Origin: Dioscorea cayenensis subsp. rotundata
Lineage: Eukaryota; Streptophyta; Magnoliopsida; Dioscoreales; Dioscoreaceae
Reading direction: 5' to 3'
Assembly (NCBI RefSeq): GCF_009730915.1
Contig: NC_052479.1
Location: 496,001-560,000 of the forward strand
Length of the DNA stretch: 64,000 nucleotides
This document shows, in pieces, positions 1 through 12,100 of this stretch. The notes under the pieces are model-generated. The model was not told the origin of the DNA, ran no database searches, and worked only from the letters and a program-made list of their open reading frames with translations. Every line of letters begins with the position of its first letter. The stretch's first letter is position 1. The position numbers were made by a program, and so were the translations under genes.

Positions 1-789
1 CATGCATGAACTTGCCCATGAAATTCTATTTGCATGTCATTCTGGTTTAGAAGACTTTGACACCCATACATGGCTGCTTTTCTAGATTAGACTGTTTCTT
101 AATTATTTATTTCCAATCTTGAAATTTAACTGAATACTAAAGATTTCCGTAACAAATGGTTATCAAAAGTCTTTTTTTTCCCCCTTAATTATAAAAAAAT
201 TTAAATAATTGATGTCATATTAATTAATGATCAATGACATTTATCAGCTTACCAGATCTCTGTAGTTATTATCCTCACACCATATTTGCTTAGAACTTCC
301 TAAAAATTTAAAGATAAATTTGAAAAATTATTATAATTTTTTTTTTATTTATTTTGAACAAAATATGGATCCAGTAACAATAAACATAAAAGTCACTGGC
401 TATAAATTAATTGTTAAAATACATAAAATAAATTATATATAAAGGAAACAAATATTTATTTGATTGAAAAGAAAAATAGAAATAAAATCCAGAACCATGC
501 TCTCCTCTTATTCTCAAATCCATAAACTTATTAATTCGAAACAATCCCTTTATTCTATAAGTCAAAAAGGTAAATAAATGAAACAAAAAAATCAATACTT
601 TTAAAAACTTTTAATTTCCACATCAACAAAACAAGCTCTAAATCAAGCCAACATATCAAATCCAAACAAAGCTCGAACTCGCATCTCAATGCGAACCCGA
701 ATTTCAAAGCGAACCCGAATCTCAAAGCGAATGCTACTCCCCTCTCTACATCGTCTCCCACCTGAGAACCCTCGTCTTCGCGCCAACCC
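1..789. other. Intergenic, upstream side of the PPR gene
   Basis: AT-rich sequence with no coding signal that I can support. The last 120 bases become richer in C and contain a short tandem repeat just before the PPR start codon. Promoter elements were not resolved. Confidence 0.6.
671..731. repeat. 18-bp tandem repeat in the PPR 5' leader
   Basis: Two adjacent 18-base units (691-708 and 709-726, one mismatch) of the form GCGAACCCGAATYTCAAA, preceded by a diverged unit and followed by the first bases of another. It lies 60-120 bases before the PPR start codon, so it is probably transcribed as 5' UTR. Confidence 0.75.
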
Positions 790-2829
790 ATGCTTTTCTA
801 TGCTTTCAAAACCCTTTCTCCAGCTTCCTCTCCAAAACCCTCTTCCCTTCTCTTCTCCGATCTCATGCTCCCCGTCCTCTCTCCAATGCCTTCTTCTCAC
901 CTCCATCTCCTCTCCCCCTCCTCCCCCAAACCCCTCTTCCGCTCCTTCTCCTCACTCAGAACTCCATCTCAGACCCCCACCTCCGTTAACAACTACAACC
1001 ATCTCATCCAGATGCTTTGCAAGCGCGGAAACCTTAAACAAGCTCTCGATCTCCTCCCTCATGAGCCCAGCCCCACCCAGAGGACCTACGAGGCTCTTAT
1101 CCTTGCTTGTGTCCAGAGGAACTCCCCAGGCTCTGCTGCTGTTGTCCATCGCCACCTCTCCGATGATGGTTTTGATCAGGATCCCTTCATCTCCACCAAA
1201 CTCGTTGGTATGTACTCCCATTTCAATGCCCTTGATGATGCCCGGAATGTGTTTGATAAAACGTCTCAAAAGACTATTTTTTTATGGAATGCTCTTTTGA
1301 GAGCTCTTGCTGTTGGCGATGAAGGTGAAGAAGCTCTGCTGCTTTTTCGGGATATGGTTCTTGTTGGGATTGAGCTTGATAGCTGTAGTTACTCTTTTGC
1401 ACTTAAGGCTTGTGTTGCTTTGAGATCTTGCGAGGTTTCGGCCTTTGAAAGGGTGAGGGAAATTCATGGGCATGCTTTACGGCATGGGTTCAATTCTCGG
1501 GTTCATGTTGCGACCACACTTGTTGATTGCTATGCGAAGCTTGGATGTGTTTCTTATGCTAGGAGGTTGTTTGATAGAATGCTTGCCAGGAATGTGGTTT
1601 CTTGGAGTGCCATGATCGCTTGTTATGCGAAGAGTAACAACCCCTTTGATGCATTGAAGCTTTTTGAAGAGATGATGGTGTTGGAGCCTGACATTGTGCC
1701 TAATTCAGTTACTATGGTGAGTGTCCTCCAAGCTTGTGCTGGTTTGGCTGCATTGGGGCAGGGGAAGATTGTGCATGCGTATGTTCTTCGACGAAGACTT
1801 GACTCCATTTTATCCGTAGTTAATGCTCTGATCACAATGTATGTCAAATGCGGTACTCTTGTGAGCGCACGGCGAGTGTTTGATGGGATGAATGGCCGGA
1901 GGGATGTTGTGTCATGGAATTCTATGATATCTGGTTACGGGATTCATGGTTTTGGCACAGAAGCGATTCAGCTTTATCAGGAAATGCTTCATGATGGAAT
2001 TGCACCTAGTACTTTAACATTTTTGAGCATCTTGGGTGCTTGCAGCCATGTCAAGTTTGTGCAACAAGGAAAAACATTGTTTGAGTCGATGATCAAGGAA
2101 CACGGTATCACTCCTCGTGCAGAACACTATGCGTGTATGGTAGACCTCCTCGGTCGTGCTGGCCAATTGGATGAAGCAATTAAGATTATAGAAGAAATGC
2201 GAATTGAACCAGGTCCCACCGTGTGGGGTTCCCTCCTTGGAGCATGTAGGATTCATGGTCATGTTGAGCTCGCTGAGAGAGCATGTTCTCATCTCTTTGA
2301 ACTTGAACCAATGAACGCTGGTAATTATGTTCTACTAGCAGATATATATGCAGGAGCAAAGATGTGGGAAGAAATGATCAATGTAAAGAAACTTGTAGAA
2401 ACAAGAGGTCTGCAGAAAGTTCCGGGATGCAGTTGGATTGAGGTGAATAGAAAGATGTATTCATTTGTATCTGTTGATTTTATGGACACGCACACAGAAG
2501 AGCTTCATGCTTTGTTAGTTCAGATAGTCAGAGAAATGAAAGGTAAAGGTTATATTCCCAACACTGATGTTGTTCTTTATGATCTTGATCAAGATGAGAA
2601 GGAGCAGATCTTGTTGGGTCACAGTGAGAAATTAGCAGTTGCCTTTGGTCTAATCAATTGTCGCCGTGGAGAAGTCATTCGGATCACCAAGAACCTTAGG
2701 CTTTGCGAGGACTGCCATTCGGTCACGAAATTCATATCAAAGTTTGCCAGAAGGGAGATAATTGTTAGGGATGTGAATAGATTCCATCATTTCAGGGATG
2801 GATTTTGTTCATGTTCAGATTATTGGTAA
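790..2829 (+). CDS. CRR2: PPR-DYW protein, CRR2-like (chloroplast RNA processing)
   Basis: An intronless 679-residue ORF, as usual for plant PLS-class PPR genes. The first ~60 residues are rich in Ser, Pro and Leu and look like an organelle transit peptide. PPR repeats fill roughly residues 70-500; an E/E+ region follows; the last ~95 residues are a DYW cytidine-deaminase-like domain with HSEK (H611), CEDCH (C639) and the terminal Asp-Tyr-Trp. From memory the best match is Arabidopsis CRR2, needed for cleavage between rps7 and ndhB transcripts in chloroplasts and so for the NDH complex; the match runs along the whole protein, including the QACAGLAALGQGK and PGPTVWGSLLGACR stretches. Internal Met codons in the leader (MLPVL, MPSSH) are alternative starts. 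The family assignment is firm; the target RNA is inferred from orthology only. Confidence 0.93.
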   Translation: MLFYAFKTLSPASSPKPSSLLFSDLMLPVLSPMPSSHLHLLSPSSPKPLFRSFSSLRTPSQTPTSVNNYNHLIQMLCKRGNLKQALDLLPHEPSPTQRTYEALILACVQRNSPGSAAVVHRHLSDDGFDQDPFISTKLVGMYSHFNALDDARNVFDKTSQKTIFLWNALLRALAVGDEGEEALLLFRDMVLVGIELDSCSYSFALKACVALRSCEVSAFERVREIHGHALRHGFNSRVHVATTLVDCYAKLGCVSYARRLFDRMLARNVVSWSAMIACYAKSNNPFDALKLFEEMMVLEPDIVPNSVTMVSVLQACAGLAALGQGKIVHAYVLRRRLDSILSVVNALITMYVKCGTLVSARRVFDGMNGRRDVVSWNSMISGYGIHGFGTEAIQLYQEMLHDGIAPSTLTFLSILGACSHVKFVQQGKTLFESMIKEHGITPRAEHYACMVDLLGRAGQLDEAIKIIEEMRIEPGPTVWGSLLGACRIHGHVELAERACSHLFELEPMNAGNYVLLADIYAGAKMWEEMINVKKLVETRGLQKVPGCSWIEVNRKMYSFVSVDFMDTHTEELHALLVQIVREMKGKGYIPNTDVVLYDLDQDEKEQILLGHSEKLAVAFGLINCRRGEVIRITKNLRLCEDCHSVTKFISKFARREIIVRDVNRFHHFRDGFCSCSDYW

Positions 2830-3903
2830 GGTTATTCAGCATGGATTATTGGATCAAGAACATGCTTATGACTAGAGAAAGGATGCAGAAACATGCACAG
2901 ATTGGTTGCTGACATGAAAAAGCTGCTCATACAATACTGGGTTCTTTGTCTGTATGTATAGTAATGACAATGTATGTATCAATGCCCAGAAATTTTTTAG
3001 GCATATCTGATCAGTAAGACAACATACTTTTGAAATGAATCCATACTATATATATTTATACATATAAGCCACTGTGAGTCCGATGCGACGGAATTAGTCA
3101 CCTCAGTGCTCATTAAGGCGATTGTGCTAGTGGCACACCTGCCGGCCAGTTTAGTCAAAGAAATGTACATACACAAACACAGGGTTAATATCTCAATAAA
3201 CATGAAGTTAATATCTCAATATGCACCATATGTGTTTTTATTTAATAGAGGTACAGAGTTAATAGAGATACAGAGTTAATTTTTTGTGCTTCTTGAAAAA
3301 TTAATTTTAGGTCTTTTATCATACACAAATTAAGATTTTTTTTCGTTAGCTGTAGAGATTTTTAGTTTCCCGTTATATTTTAAAATGATTTGACAGTTTA
3401 ATTTTATTATTGCAATTTTATATTTGTTGCAATCCAACACTTTTGGTAAGTAAAGACAAAATTATCAATTTTTTTTTAAATTTTACTAAATAAAACATCA
3501 CCTCTGGTTTTTTAATAGCTAAGTATTGGTTCAAACTCATGAAAAAGTATATTGTTAAAAAATAATTCACCTTTCTATTTATTATTCTTTATTCTGCCGC
3601 TTGTGTTAATTTTCCAACCATTTGAGGGGTTCATCGCAATTTTGAAAGGAAATTAAAAAAAAAAAAGGGTTGGAAATAATTTCGAGATTTTTCAGGGTGT
3701 ATAACTGAAAAGTCCAAACCCTCTACTTCCCTCTCGCTCTATCTCCATCTTCACTAGACGTTAGGGTTTCAAGCCCCTCACTATTTTGGAGAAGCTGGTA
3801 TTCGATCTAGGGTTTTGATCGGCAATTGGACTGATAGGGGAAGCAGGGCGCGTGATTTAGGGTTATTAATTGGAAGAAAGGTGAGGTCTTTGGTGTTTTA
3901 AGG
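2830..3903. other. Spacer between PPR and NEDD1-like genes
   Basis: The first part is the PPR 3' UTR side. The middle (3200-3650) is AT-rich with homopolymer runs and no coding signal. About 3710-3903 changes to a CT-rich sequence with 'tagggttt'-type motifs, typical of a plant housekeeping promoter and 5' leader, and probably contains the transcription start of the next gene. Confidence 0.6.
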
Positions 3904-6900
3904 ATGAGCTTCGTGAACCCTAGTGGAGCGTTGTTGGCGGCGAGCGGTGGAGACACCGTGAAGCTCTTCGATGTTACCGTAGACCTCGGCGATCCCTGCG
4001 TTCTCAGCTACTCCCCTTCCCCCGGATCCCATGTCAATTCGATCAAATGGAACCACACTAGTACTTCTCCTCTTCTTCTTCTTCTTCTCATCTTCCAATT
4101 ATGTTTTCTTTTGGATGTTTTCGAAGGCCTGTTTAATTCTAAAGCATGAAAATTTAGAGAGTTTTGGTTAACTATAATTGCCGTTATTGCAGACCTGGTG
4201 GTTGCTAGTGCGGGAGAAGATAAAAAGATCTCATTGTGGCATAAAAATGGTCAATCTTTGGGGACAATACCAATGCCTGGGAATGATGCAAGTGATGACA
4301 TACAGGTAGGTTCTCATTCAGAGTAGAGCAAATTAATTTTTTTTTTTTTTGATAAATCTAAGGTTTTGATTTCAATTTCTTTCTTTAGGATATAATCAAT
4401 GTTGGGAAAATTAACAATACTTTAATTTCTCAGGATTTTTCATGTTGAGAAGTGTTTGTTGCATCCACAGGAATCTATACTTTCTGTTAGCTTCAGCAAT
4501 AAAGGTTCAAGGTATATTTGCTCTGGTGGAACCAGTCATATGATCAGAATATGGGATTTGCAAAGGAAGCGATGCATCAAATGGTTGACTGGTCATAGTG
4601 ATACAATTACTGGGGTCATGTACAATTGTAAAGATGAGCATTTAGCCTCTATTAGTATGAAGGGGGATCTTATTATCCATAATCTTGCTTCTGGTGGGCG
4701 AGCTGCTGAATTCAAGGACCCAAATGGGCAGGTTGTTTGGTTTATGATTGATTATTTTCCTTCTTCATCTTATTGACTTCTGTGAGGAGGTCATATTTGA
4801 TGTTGATTGATTACTTTTGGTTACTTCTGTTTTCTCATATGTTTAAGTTGTTGTAAATCCAGGTTTTGAGAGTGCTGGATTATTCACGGCTTAGTAGGCA
4901 TATTTTGGTGACAGCGGGTGATGATGGATCAATACATTTGTGGGAGACAACTGGCCGTAGTCCTAAGGTTTGTCTTATATCACTTGTTATATTTGATGCA
5001 TCATGTCATTCAACATATGTTTGTTTCCCCAAGCCCATCTATATGGGCATATAATCACAACGATGAGTTCTGGTTTTCATGATCAAGCTGGCCGTATAAG
5101 ATGTCAGTTGCACTTGATTTTGGTTGCTTCATGATTATGTTAATTATATGTTGGATAACAGCTATTTTTCTATCTATTCTGTTTTGGCTCATAATTGTAA
5201 TTGGTGAATAGGTTTCTTGGCTAAAACAACATTCTGCACCAACGACTGGAGTTTGTTTCTCACCATCAAGCGACAAGGTGCCTCATCTTGCTAATTTTCT
5301 ATTTTTTCTTACTGGCCCATCATATTAGGGGAGAATTAATATAGTTAATAGTTTGATGAATTCCTTTATACCAGTCCATCTTGGTGCTTCTGTTGTACAG
5401 ATAATTGCAAGTGCTGGTCTGGATAAAAAATTATATATATTTGATTCTGGTACAAGAAGACCCACGTTTTTTGCTCCTTATGAGACACCGTTCTCTTCAC
5501 TGGCATATAGTGATGATGGTAACATACTAGCTGCTGGGACAAACAGCGGAAATGTGGTATTCTATGATGTTCGGGGAAAACCTCAACCTTTCACATTGCT
5601 TCGGGCCTATAATAATTCTGAGGTATCCTCTCCAATAATGCTTTTTTGCTGCTCTAAATATTGAGTTTAACATTTTTTAGCTTTTCAACATTTGCACAAA
5701 AATGTGTAGAGAGCTTATTTACTAGTTTATGTTTTCTGTTTCATAATGGGCTAGTACTTATGAGTGTTGAATCTGCTGATTTCTTATTTTATTAACCAAT
5801 TCTCATATATCAGTTGTCAATGTTTTATTCTATTGGATGTGAATACTATGTTTACTTTCAAGACCTTTAGCATGTTTTATTTTTCATAGTCAATGAAGAT
5901 GATGACAATACTTCATATAAACCTTGTGGATCTTATCCAATGACAGATATAATTAAGGAGGATATCAATATTTTTTAAAAAAATTCTCTTACATGTTAGG
6001 ATTATCCTATTCATAAGAGCAAATTGTAGAGGTTTCTATTGGGTCATTTTGAATGGTATGGGTTATCTTCATCTGTCTTAGTGCATCACTCGTTGTTATG
6101 CATGGAAATCCCTATCATCAATATATTTTGCTTTCCTTTTACTTATTTTCTATCATTTTATCATTTATGCTTACCTTTTCTAGTCATCATCAGGCGGTTA
6201 CAAGTTTATCCTGGCAAAGATCAAAACCTGTTGTTGTAAATGAGAAAAATCTTACCTTCGAAGGTGCTCTGCTAGGAGGTATCAGTGAAGATTCTGTCCT
6301 TATGCCAGATCCTTTACCTTCAGTGGCAGCATCAAATGTTCCTTTAGAGACGGCACTGCATTCATCCTATTCTCTACCTACTACTTTCAGTGGTTCATCC
6401 CTGGAAACTCCTCTTAGGAATCGCTTGTTCCCAGGTGGATCTTTATCAAAGTTACAAGCTCCTCGCACCAACTATAGCATCAAGGATGATATGGATGTCT
6501 TTTCTCCACTCGCTGATGTTCAACCAATCACCCCTTCCATTGGGAGTCAGTTTGATGACCATGATGAAGCAAGAAAGGATAGTGCAACAGTCAATAAAAG
6601 GTCTGCACTCTATGCCGCCTCTGTCAGGAGATATGTTGAAGGCAATATGGATCCACATCCAATTTCAGATTGGACGTCAAATTTAACATCTCGACAGGTA
6701 AATTCAATTACTACTATGTCTGTTTATTACTGTGGATGATGAGATATTTTGTTTTAGTGCTCAAAGTGTGTAATCTCAAATACTATGGCTTTGCTCTTTG
6801 AATTTATAAATATTCCATGATTTTCTTTAGTACAGTTGACATTTGAAAACTTCTGATGATAGTTCTATTGTGCAGGAAGACTCGTCGAATGCTCCATCAA

Positions 6901-8284
6901 TGTCTGCTACACCTACTGCATCTCTGAAGAGTGATTCATCACTCTCCCTAACCCCTCCGGAGGCTTGGGGAGGAAATGCTTTGGTTGACAAGTTAGCCCA
7001 TCGCCGTCAGCTAGCCCCTGCGGTTTCACGCATCCTGCCTTCACTCTCACTAGCACCATCTGGATCTATATATTCAGGCATACAAGAGTCATCTTCTTTT
7101 TCCAGTCACTCTCTTAAGAACCCTTCATCAAATCCTAGCACCAGTTCCATGACACTACCAAGTATAGCAACCCTGAAAAATGAAGCACTTTCAGAATCTT
7201 CGTCTGTTTACAATCCTAGTTCTGCTTCCACTTCCTTTGCGGCCAAAACAATTGTGTCATCTGCCAATATTGAGTTGCCAGGGTTAGTGCCACCGACTCA
7301 TCAAAGGAGATATTCCACTTATGCTGAGAGGATGGCTGTCACTTCCTCTCTCGCTGATGTATCATCCTCAACAATAAGTTCTCCAAAATCAAAGAAAACA
7401 GGAGATGAAACTAGAGAAGACCTTTTAGGCAGCCGATTTGCTAGACAAGACCTTCCATCAATGACAGTGATGGGGATTCTTCCAGTTACCAATGTGATAA
7501 TACTTACATTCCTGTCATTTATATGACTTTTATGTCCAGTTATTGCTTCGTATTTAAGTTTGCAGTTGCTATTACAGGGGGTTTCATCTCAGCCTCATCC
7601 TGGTCAGGTTGATCAACAGCAGGGAACTTCATCATTTTCGCTTCAGTTAGTTCAACGCACACTCGAAGAGACTTTAGGATCTGTGCAAAAGTCAATACAT
7701 GAAGACGTGAGGAATCTTCATATCGAGTTGCTAAGGCAGTTCCACATGCAGGAGGTACAAATTAATTGATTCATCATTGCATTTATAATTTAGGTTTAGT
7801 AGAACATTTTAATTTAACCTTCTGACGTTTTTAGTTTTATGAGAATTTTTGTTCTATATTTGGGAACCAATTAGGTAGCCCATAGCTCCCTTGGCTAGCA
7901 ATCTCCCACCAAGTGATAATCTGATGCCATGCTAATAAAAACTTTAAATATAAAAAATACACACCTTTGTCCTGCCATGATAACAATAATGTTGCACGGT
8001 TGATGCAATCATGTTCCTCTAGTTTGATCAAATTATTCTTCGATGTGGTTCGATCATGCGCGGACTTCAGTTTTATATATCGTTGTTACTTTTTTGTTTT
8101 TCTGATTGTTTTTATGCGTATCACAAAGAGAGAGATGCCTTATGAAAGTGGAAATGCTTTAACATGTCTTTAACAGATGGAAATGCACAACTTGCTTGCG
8201 CCGGTTTTAGAAAAACTGGAGGATTTGTCAAAGGAAGTGCAGTTGCTACGGAGAGAAAACCAGCAACTTCGGCAATTACTTTAG
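3904..8284 (+). CDS. NEDD1: NEDD1-like WD40 protein (gamma-tubulin ring complex recruiter)
   Basis: Ten exons can be joined: 3904-4060, 4193-4305, 4471-4731, 4863-4967, 5212-5277, 5401-5622, 6194-6697, 6876-7484, 7578-7754, 8177-8284. They sum to 2322 nt, a clean frame of 773 residues. The N-terminal ~310 residues are WD40 repeats ([19 protein letters not shown] across the first junction, [15 protein letters not shown]). A long Ser-rich linker follows (with TPPEAWGG), then a C-terminal coiled coil starting near [10 protein letters not shown] and ending in a Leu/Gln-rich helix. This matches plant NEDD1, which recruits gamma-tubulin complexes to spindle, phragmoplast and cortical microtubules. 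The junction between exons 8 and 9 is least certain, since alternative GT and AG sites lie close by. Other borders agree with conserved residues. Confidence 0.9.
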
Positions 8285-9196
8285 CTCAAGAATGTTGTTT
8301 TATGAGTTCTGGATTTATGTTCAGGGTTTGACATAAGGGATTGTGAGGGGGGTAGGGTTTCCTTTTTTGGTCTCGAGTTACAGAAGAGGTTTCTTTGTCT
8401 CCATGTTGTTGTGTGTGTATATATGATTCTTGTACATGTATTTGAGTCTCTCCAGTGAACTCTAGATTGGAAGTCTCACCTGCATGCGCCTTCTGTATTG
8501 AGATTTTTGAAGGAAAATTCTGAAATTGTACGGATGCACCCAAGATTTGATTCATAGATTTATGTTCGCATTTTGCTCTCAAAATTAAAGTAAATTTATT
8601 TATAAAGTTCATTTTAATTTTATTTGAAGCAAGACATTTATCATGTTCTGTATTACTGTATATATATATATATTAGTCATAATCTACCAATTTCTCACAA
8701 ATGAGATATGGAGGAAAAACCAAATGGTATATTGTGAATGAAAGAGAAAAAAAAAAGAAGATACGTTTGGAGTCTTTTTCATTTTGAATTCAGATAACTT
8801 TCAAAATCATCAATCAACTGTGAAACCATCAGCCATGTAATAATTATTGTGTTTAATAAAACTATGGCACCCCATGGAAACTAACCAAGAAACATTTCAT
8901 CACTCTTGATCATTACAGCACAAAACGGACCTGTAAATTACAATTGAAATTTGCAAATTTAACAGGCTCTGGTAGCAAGAGCAGCAAGAATGGCATGGAA
9001 TGATAGATAAATCAATCCCAAATCCCAATCACTGGTAGAGATAACTATATTACACATGAAGATCAGGAGCTGAAATGGCAGATCATGAACCCTAGCCTAA
9101 AGTGATATATATACAAATAATAAAAGAATATTACATACAGAACAAGCGGGTGGCACAGCTTCAAGACACCCGCTTGATGAGTTGGTTTACGGGGTA
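8285..9196. other. Convergent intergenic region, NEDD1-like / ATG1
   Basis: The 3' UTRs of two converging genes meet here. There is a short (TA)n run at 8659-8673 and no further coding signal on either strand. Confidence 0.6.
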
Positions 9197-12100
9197 CTAT
9201 TGATCCTCACATTTGAGAAGAGCCACCCTCTGCGACCTGGACTGGCCTTGCCTGTTGTTTAGGATGTCAATGTAGGTGCGGATGCGGTAACGATCAGAGT
9301 TGGTGAGGGAAAATGGTGGATTTAGTATGAGAGATGGTGCTTCAACCAAAAGAAAATACAGCAATTGTACTGCCTGGGAATACTGTGCTTCTGCTCTCTC
9401 CACATGATCCATCATCTCGTTGACCTGTGAAGGATGCACACAAATGGCTGTTTTGATCAAAAGTAACTAAAATGTGTCTTCAGAAACCAGATTTAAATTT
9501 GAAGGGTAAGACAAACTTCTTCGAGTTAATCACATTAAAGCACACAGCAAACACTTATTTAAAATTAAAAAAAAAAAACAACGTGCATAATTATCATTGT
9601 TAACGTACCGCGCCATGTTTGCCAAGGTCAAGAGCAGATCTGAATATTATCTCAATGGCATCTGGCATTTCAGTAGTTTCTGCAAGGTGAAAAAAAAAAT
9701 ATATAAATATATAAATATATATATATACGGAGTTAGCATCAGAACTCATAATTATGCTTCAGCTATGGCTAGATAAAATGAGAATGTTATTTATCATACC
9801 ATCAACTTGCCCAAGATCCTGGGCAAGATTTTCAGCATGGTCAACCTCAAGAAGGAATTCTTTTTCAATTTGTTGACAAACAGAATCTAGCCATGGCTGG
9901 TAAATGCTGCCAATACCCTGTGAATTAGAAGCATTCTTGTTGTATGATACCCTTTGTCCAACCTCTTGAGACGGACTTCCTTCCATAGCTGAGGCCGCCT
10001 GAGCATGGCAAATATGTAGAGCCTGCTTCCAAATTGCAAGAAGAACTAGTTGAACTGAAAAGGCCTCCAGTCTACAGCTATATGCACGATTTTGATTCTC
10101 CAATCGACTGCCATCTTCAATCTTTGGATTAAGTTGTAGTCATGTTACAAAAAGAAAGAAACCACATAAACACTTCAATCTCTTGAACATGCTAACAAAG
10201 GCAAGATAACACAATCATCATCACATAGATGGCAACAAACACGGATATAAGGAGTGATCCCAATATCAGAAAAGATAGCATCACTGCTACAAATAAAGAA
10301 AGGAAGCTATAAGAAAAGATCATGCGAGATGTTCACATTTGTAGCGGGCAAGGTAGGCTCTAAAGTTCAAATTTTAGTCATGGTGAAAGGAATACTACCG
10401 GTAAGTATTCAATATGTTGTAAAAGAAGTAGGTTGATAATAAATAATAGATCAGAACTATGATTCTATGACTTATGACAGATTTTACCTTCTGATTCACC
10501 AAATCAGTTATGACAGATGCACACTTCTGCAATGATCGAATCCTTGTCATGCAGTCAGTTGATGGCTGCTCCATGGCATCACAGACATCCATGGATCCTT
10601 GTGAAGTCCCAGATGCTGGGGAACCGTGACTTCCCAGACTTCCAATAGGACGGCTGTTAGATGTTACTGCACCAATTATAGGCATTGGTGCACTTAATGC
10701 CCTAGTCTTGAATGCACCAGGTGAACTTCCCAATTTGCATGGTAAATTGCATGGCCGTGATGCACTTGTTGACAATGATGGCAGCTCAAGTGGAGGCCCC
10801 GAGACAAGGACATATTCCTGGTCAACAAATTCCAATGAATCTACAACGCTAGGATCTATACATATTATACAAGGAAAAGTTATCAGCAGAAGCTAATCAA
10901 AATGGAAAATGAATATCAATGGAAGATAGAATTTGCCACCTTCAGGAGGAATCTGATTGAGTTTCTGGTTTGACAATATCTGATCTCCCTTGACACTTCC
11001 ATCAAGGTATCGATATGAATCATTCCTGGAACTGGTAGTTTCTGATCTTCGGATGGCATTACTATATCTGGAGGGATTATCCATGTTTCTTGAGGGGGAG
11101 CAAACAGGAGAGGGGGAGCAAACAGGACTTTCATCTAGCTTATTGTCAACAGAGAACCCATATGTGGATCTTCTTGAGGCATTTTTCATGACAACAGATG
11201 GGCTCACATCATGTCCACTGGAGTCATCATCTAGGATGAAAGGAAGGCAATCTTCTTGAGAACTCCCTTCAGAGTGCCTTGCAGGACTAGATTCAACCAA
11301 AGTGCAGCTATCCCTTGTAATTGGTGATGCCTGGCTGCTTATGAATAGAGACATATATAAGGAGGAAAATCAAATAAAGCACGCTGAAAATAATCTTGAA
11401 TAGTGACTCCACAATTGTTACCTTAATAATTCATCTGGTTGGCCTTTAGAAAGAAATGGGTGGACAAAGAACTCCTCAAATGTTAAACGCTCAACTGAAA
11501 ACAGATGCAGAAACATGATAGAAGAGAGATTAAGTGGCAGACAAATATGGCAGGATGAAATGAAATGTCAACTGTCAGTGTTCAAATAACAAAATAAATG
11601 TTCAAATATCACAAAAATATTGGTACCACATACCGGGATTACGACGTAGTAACTTCTGGCACAAGTCAATGCAATCACAGCTCAAATTGATATTGGAAGG
11701 GAACCATAGTTCATTTGATTTGATGATATTTTTCAGCAACTGGTTGACAGGAAGATGTGATAATAAGTGCTCAGTATCTTCAACCTAGAATTTGAAAGAT
11801 AATAATGTTGATAAAAAATCTAAGAAATGAACTTGGTAACCACACCTCTATTTGATTATTTCCAGTAAATGGTGTTTTGCCTGTTACAAGTTGAAATAAG
11901 ATGGCGCCAACACTCCAAAGATCTGCCTGTTTTGCAGAGAAACAGAAATAAAACATCAATTAAGAAAACCATGCCATTGACTAGATTCATAAGAAAAGAC
12001 AAAGGTATCACCTTCGCATCATACTTCTGAAGCTGCATTATTTCTGGAGCCATATAAAGAGGGGAACCACACAGGGTTTCAGCCAGGCCACGGGGCTGTA

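Noticed and set aside
643-906. Minus-strand Arg/Glu-rich ORFs over the PPR start
   Set aside because: They are opposite-strand shadows of the Ser/Pro-rich transit peptide and the short tandem repeat.
3835-3865. Resemblance to a miR164-like word ('ggaagcagggcgcgtga')
   Set aside because: Only part of the word matches, there is no hairpin, and it lies in the NEDD1-like leader.
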